Source: Nipponacmea schrenckii (lineage: Eukaryota > Mollusca > Gastropoda > Lottiidae). From it: a DNA stretch of 64,000 nucleotides. Made by a program: the position numbers and the translations under genes. Positions 61,190 through 64,000 of this stretch are shown here, piece by piece. Each line of letters begins with the position of its first letter. The stretch's first letter is position 1. Location: assembly GCA_030562195.1 (NCBI GenBank), contig JAUJPP010000012.1:3844001-3908000 (forward strand), read 5' to 3'. The notes under the pieces were generated by a model. That model was not told the DNA's origin. It did not search any database and saw nothing but the letters and a program-made list of their open reading frames with translations.

Positions 61190-62118
61190 TGTATTGTAAT
61201 ATAACTACTAGAAGAGGTCTACAGGATATCAGAAACATAAGCAACTTGACAAATGGGCTTTAGGGTTATGAGATTATCACCTATTGCTCCTACCATTGTA
61301 TATTTAACCTAGGAAAAGATAAACTTTAATAAAACTACAGCCAATCACAGTGCTGTGTTCATAACAAGTGGTAAAATTTCATTCTTTCTTATTATTGGTA
61401 TTTAAGTACAAAGTGTTGAAACAAAAGATGAATTTGAAGATTTTCAACAGCTGATTTAGTCTGGCAAATGATTTGGTACATTAACTTTATGATATAACTT
61501 CTCATGTCTTTCTCTTTGATGATATCATCTAGAAATATAATCAGAGTTTTTCTTATTTAACATTAATTAGTTGAGATTTTTGATATGTTTGAATAAATTA
61601 TTAGGTTTCTGTCTTCTATAACTCAATTAGCTTCTACAAGGTTTCTTGTTACGAAGGTTATTGGAATTAGATAGAACCCCTACAAATCGGCTCAATTTTC
61701 TGACTTACAAGGAATCTAAAAGAAACTTGTGTTCCTATAGAATATTTTTCTTTTAAATAGCCATGGGATAAGCTGAAATAATGTTTTTATTCTAAACTAG
61801 CATCAAATAGGCTTCTTTTCTTCACTTTCATAGAGCTGAATTTTAACCATCCATCATATTGATATATAATGTCTCTTGCCATAATGAAAATCAGCTTGAA
61901 AATGATTTTATCTTAAAACTCATATCTTTTTATATCATTTTAATTTAATCTGAAAACTTTCTGCCATTTTACCTCTATTTTTAACCATGAACTTTTATAT
62001 TCTTAAATATACATAAAATTCAACCTCATAGAATAAATTCTGAGAAGCGGTTTTCTAAAGGTTTCAATTAAAATGTAAGGTACGCTTCAACCTAAGTATT
62101 CTCACATTGTCCTATAGT
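61190..62118. other. AT-rich DNA, no feature recognised
   Basis: A CCAAT motif lies near 61343, but no promoter or exon can be supported. Confidence 0.4.
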
Positions 62119-62465
62119 CTTGCTAGTGTCTACCTGGCTTCAAGACTACCAGACTAGTGTGTACCTGGCTACCAGACTAGTGTGTACCTGGCTACCAGAC
62201 TACTGTGTACCTGGTTACTAGACTAGTGTGTACCTGGCTATCATACTAGATATTTACCTGACTACCACAGTACCAGACTAGTGTGTACCTGGCTACTAAA
62301 ATGGTGTGTACAAATGAAATGAAATGAATGGAGTTTTACGTCCTACAGACTGGTGTGTACCTGGCTATTAGACTAGTGTTTACCTGGCTTCAAGACTACC
62401 ATACTGGTGTGTACCTAGCTATCAAACTATTGTGTTCCTGGCTACCAAACTACCATACTAGATAT
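62119..62465. repeat. 23-bp minisatellite
   Basis: About 13 units around TGTGTACCTGGCTACCAGAC plus TAG, with longer variants containing TTCAAGACTACC. A non-repeat stretch near 62310-62345 (AAATGAAATGAAATGAATGG, then AGTTTTACGTCC) interrupts the array. Confidence 0.92.
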
Positions 62466-62469
62466 GTAC

Positions 62470-64000
62470 ATGTTAACCAAACTAATTCTGTGATGTCCAG
62501 ATCCCAGCTTTATAACGTTACCAGTATATTTATATTACCAGTACTTGAACTAACTATATAGTTAATTATGGTTTCATTCATTACCTACCAGTAAAACTTG
62601 TTATTAAATGAGTACTATAATAGTGGACATTGTTATTACTGTCCACCAATTTAGCAGGTCAAAGTAAAAACAAAACTTTAAACTAAAGTTTAAATTCAAT
62701 TATGATTTATATTCGAAAGATAGGTTATTTTCTTAGAGTTAAAGCTAAAAAGCATGAAATGCTCTGAAACAGTGAGCTGAAAGCGTCGGTCTGTCATTAT
62801 AATAGTGGAGCCCCAGTCTATACTCCAGTAATTGGGGTTGACAGAATATCTATATGAGGAATGAGTTGGAATCCCAGCATTCATAAAATAATGACTGAAG
62901 TGACTTATCACAAGAATCTATAGTGTGTTAACTTGATTTTGGTTTTTATCTCTTTCATAACATGATGAACAAGACTGGTGCTATGGTGGAATTTTGAGAT
63001 GATTTCAGTGTACATAATGTTATACATTGTAAAAAATACATCTAGTTAACTCTAATCTATTTTACATTTTTCTTAAAATAAGAATGAAACTTGAGAATAA
63101 AGTAGTGAACACGTCTGACTGTGAGACTAAGTATATAGAATGATTTACTCCTGGTTTGTAATGCAGATATTGTTACAATCATTATAGCTTTAATTCTGAG
63201 AATAACTTTTTATATGTCAGTCTTCTTTTTCTAAACCATTCAAAAGTTAAATCTTATATATAGCCCCTAATGTCTTCTTTAGCTGCCAGGGTAAATATAG
63301 ATACATTTCCTTTACAAAGTTTTAATTCTAATCTATAATAGATTTCTTATCAATGTCATAGGGTTACATTTTAAAAATCCATCATAAATTCATATAAATA
63401 CTTGTATATATTATTTAACATCATTTCAAAATAACCAGCTGACACTTTGCTTCTGTTTTTCTGTATAGAATGTTGGCTCAGCCACCCAGGGCTTCCCAAA
63501 CTGAACCACGCCTAAGTAATATACCCTATAATCTTTTTTGAAAATTAGCTGATATTATCAGTTCTACTAGAAAATTGATTCTTATATTAGATAACCTTCA
63601 AATTACATCAATTCACAGTTTGTTTGAGTCTGAAATATATTGGAATTACTAGTCACACTTTATAAATTGAATTGCACCAGTTTCCATATCTAGCACCTGT
63701 TATATCAGAGTCATTTCTCATTCTGAATAGAAAATTATTTCTGGAAAAATTAATCATCATGCAACTTTTTATCACCACAGTTTTGTAACATCATATTTAT
63801 AGGGTGTGGCTTACTGAGTAACCTGAGGGAGGGAGAGGAGGGTATCTAGGGTCAAGATTTACTTTCAGATTATACTATTATATAAACTGTCATTGATAGC
63901 AGTTTACAGACCCAACATGATTAAATGGCGAGTAAGTGAGATTATGATTGTGTCCATGTGATTCATTTTAAATAAATGGGTTCATGATATTGGTGATGTA
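62470..64000. other. AT-rich DNA with one exon-like segment
   Basis: Apart from the candidate exon at 63469, nothing was recognised. A weak tRNA-like GTGTGGCTTACTGAGTAACC lies near 63805 without a B box. Confidence 0.35.
63469..63541 (+). CDS. Candidate exon of unknown gene, low confidence
   Basis: A strong polypyrimidine tract and acceptor (CTTTGCTTCTGTTTTTCTG then TATAG) precede a locally GC-richer segment. One frame reads MLAQPPRASQTEPRL and runs to a TGA at 63539-63541. A weak donor, GTAATA, at 63516 would make it a 47-bp internal exon. A second frame is open for a shorter stretch. The minus strand of the same bases looks faintly like a tRNA-type SINE head, so a repeat origin is possible. 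Confidence 0.22.

Overview
The window looks like non-coding DNA from an AT-rich, intron-rich animal genome, most likely a mollusc and probably a bivalve. I see no prokaryotic gene organisation, operon, CRISPR array or rRNA. The lineage guess rests on repeats: a tRNA-derived SINE with a conserved central block (CAGCTGTAAATGGGTAC), and a family of elements starting TTTTTATACGCCCACAT with internal tandem cores of about 160-175 bp. Both types are familiar from bivalve genomes. This is inference, not a database match.

The only gene evidence I can support is a plus-strand set of exons at 12498-12635 and 12880-12973, with a possible terminal exon at 16144-16172. They have consensus splice sites, compatible phases and a predicted transmembrane helix, and look like the 3' end of a single-pass membrane protein gene whose upstream exons lie left of the window or are unrecognised. 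Almost every other open frame is either of a length expected by chance in AT-rich DNA or is created by a tandem repeat.

Layout: 1-640, 30-bp minisatellite; 1275-2455, three SINE-A copies or relics; 8561-9052, a small duplication holding a minus-strand SINE-B; 11298 onward, a TTAA-ended element relic; 12124-12250, a miniature TACGCCC element; 12498-16172, the exons; 17413-18585, adjacent 57-bp and 46-bp arrays; 20310-20415, a minus-strand SINE-A relic; 21758-22250, a nearly perfect 29-bp array; 24475-26965, a 28-bp array interrupted by a TACGCCC element; 27141-28659, a second TACGCCC element flanked by a perfect 15-bp direct repeat; 29676-32806, interleaved 62-bp and 24-bp arrays carrying segmental duplications; 33337-34533, a third TACGCCC element with a CpG-rich interior; 35605-37215, a large 24-bp array; 37824-37962 and 42099-42361, two TTAA-flanked MITEs; 41552-41835, the best SINE-A copy; 50113-50684, a 28-bp array open in all three plus frames; 60240-61190, a 21-bp to 22-bp array; 62119-62465, a 23-bp array. 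About 10 kb of the window is minisatellite by rough count.

No set of genes acts together here. The main interest is the repeat biology: a transposon-like family whose terminal inverted arms change together from copy to copy while the 3' hairpin is kept as structure, and a locus where whole junctions between two unrelated minisatellites have been copied.
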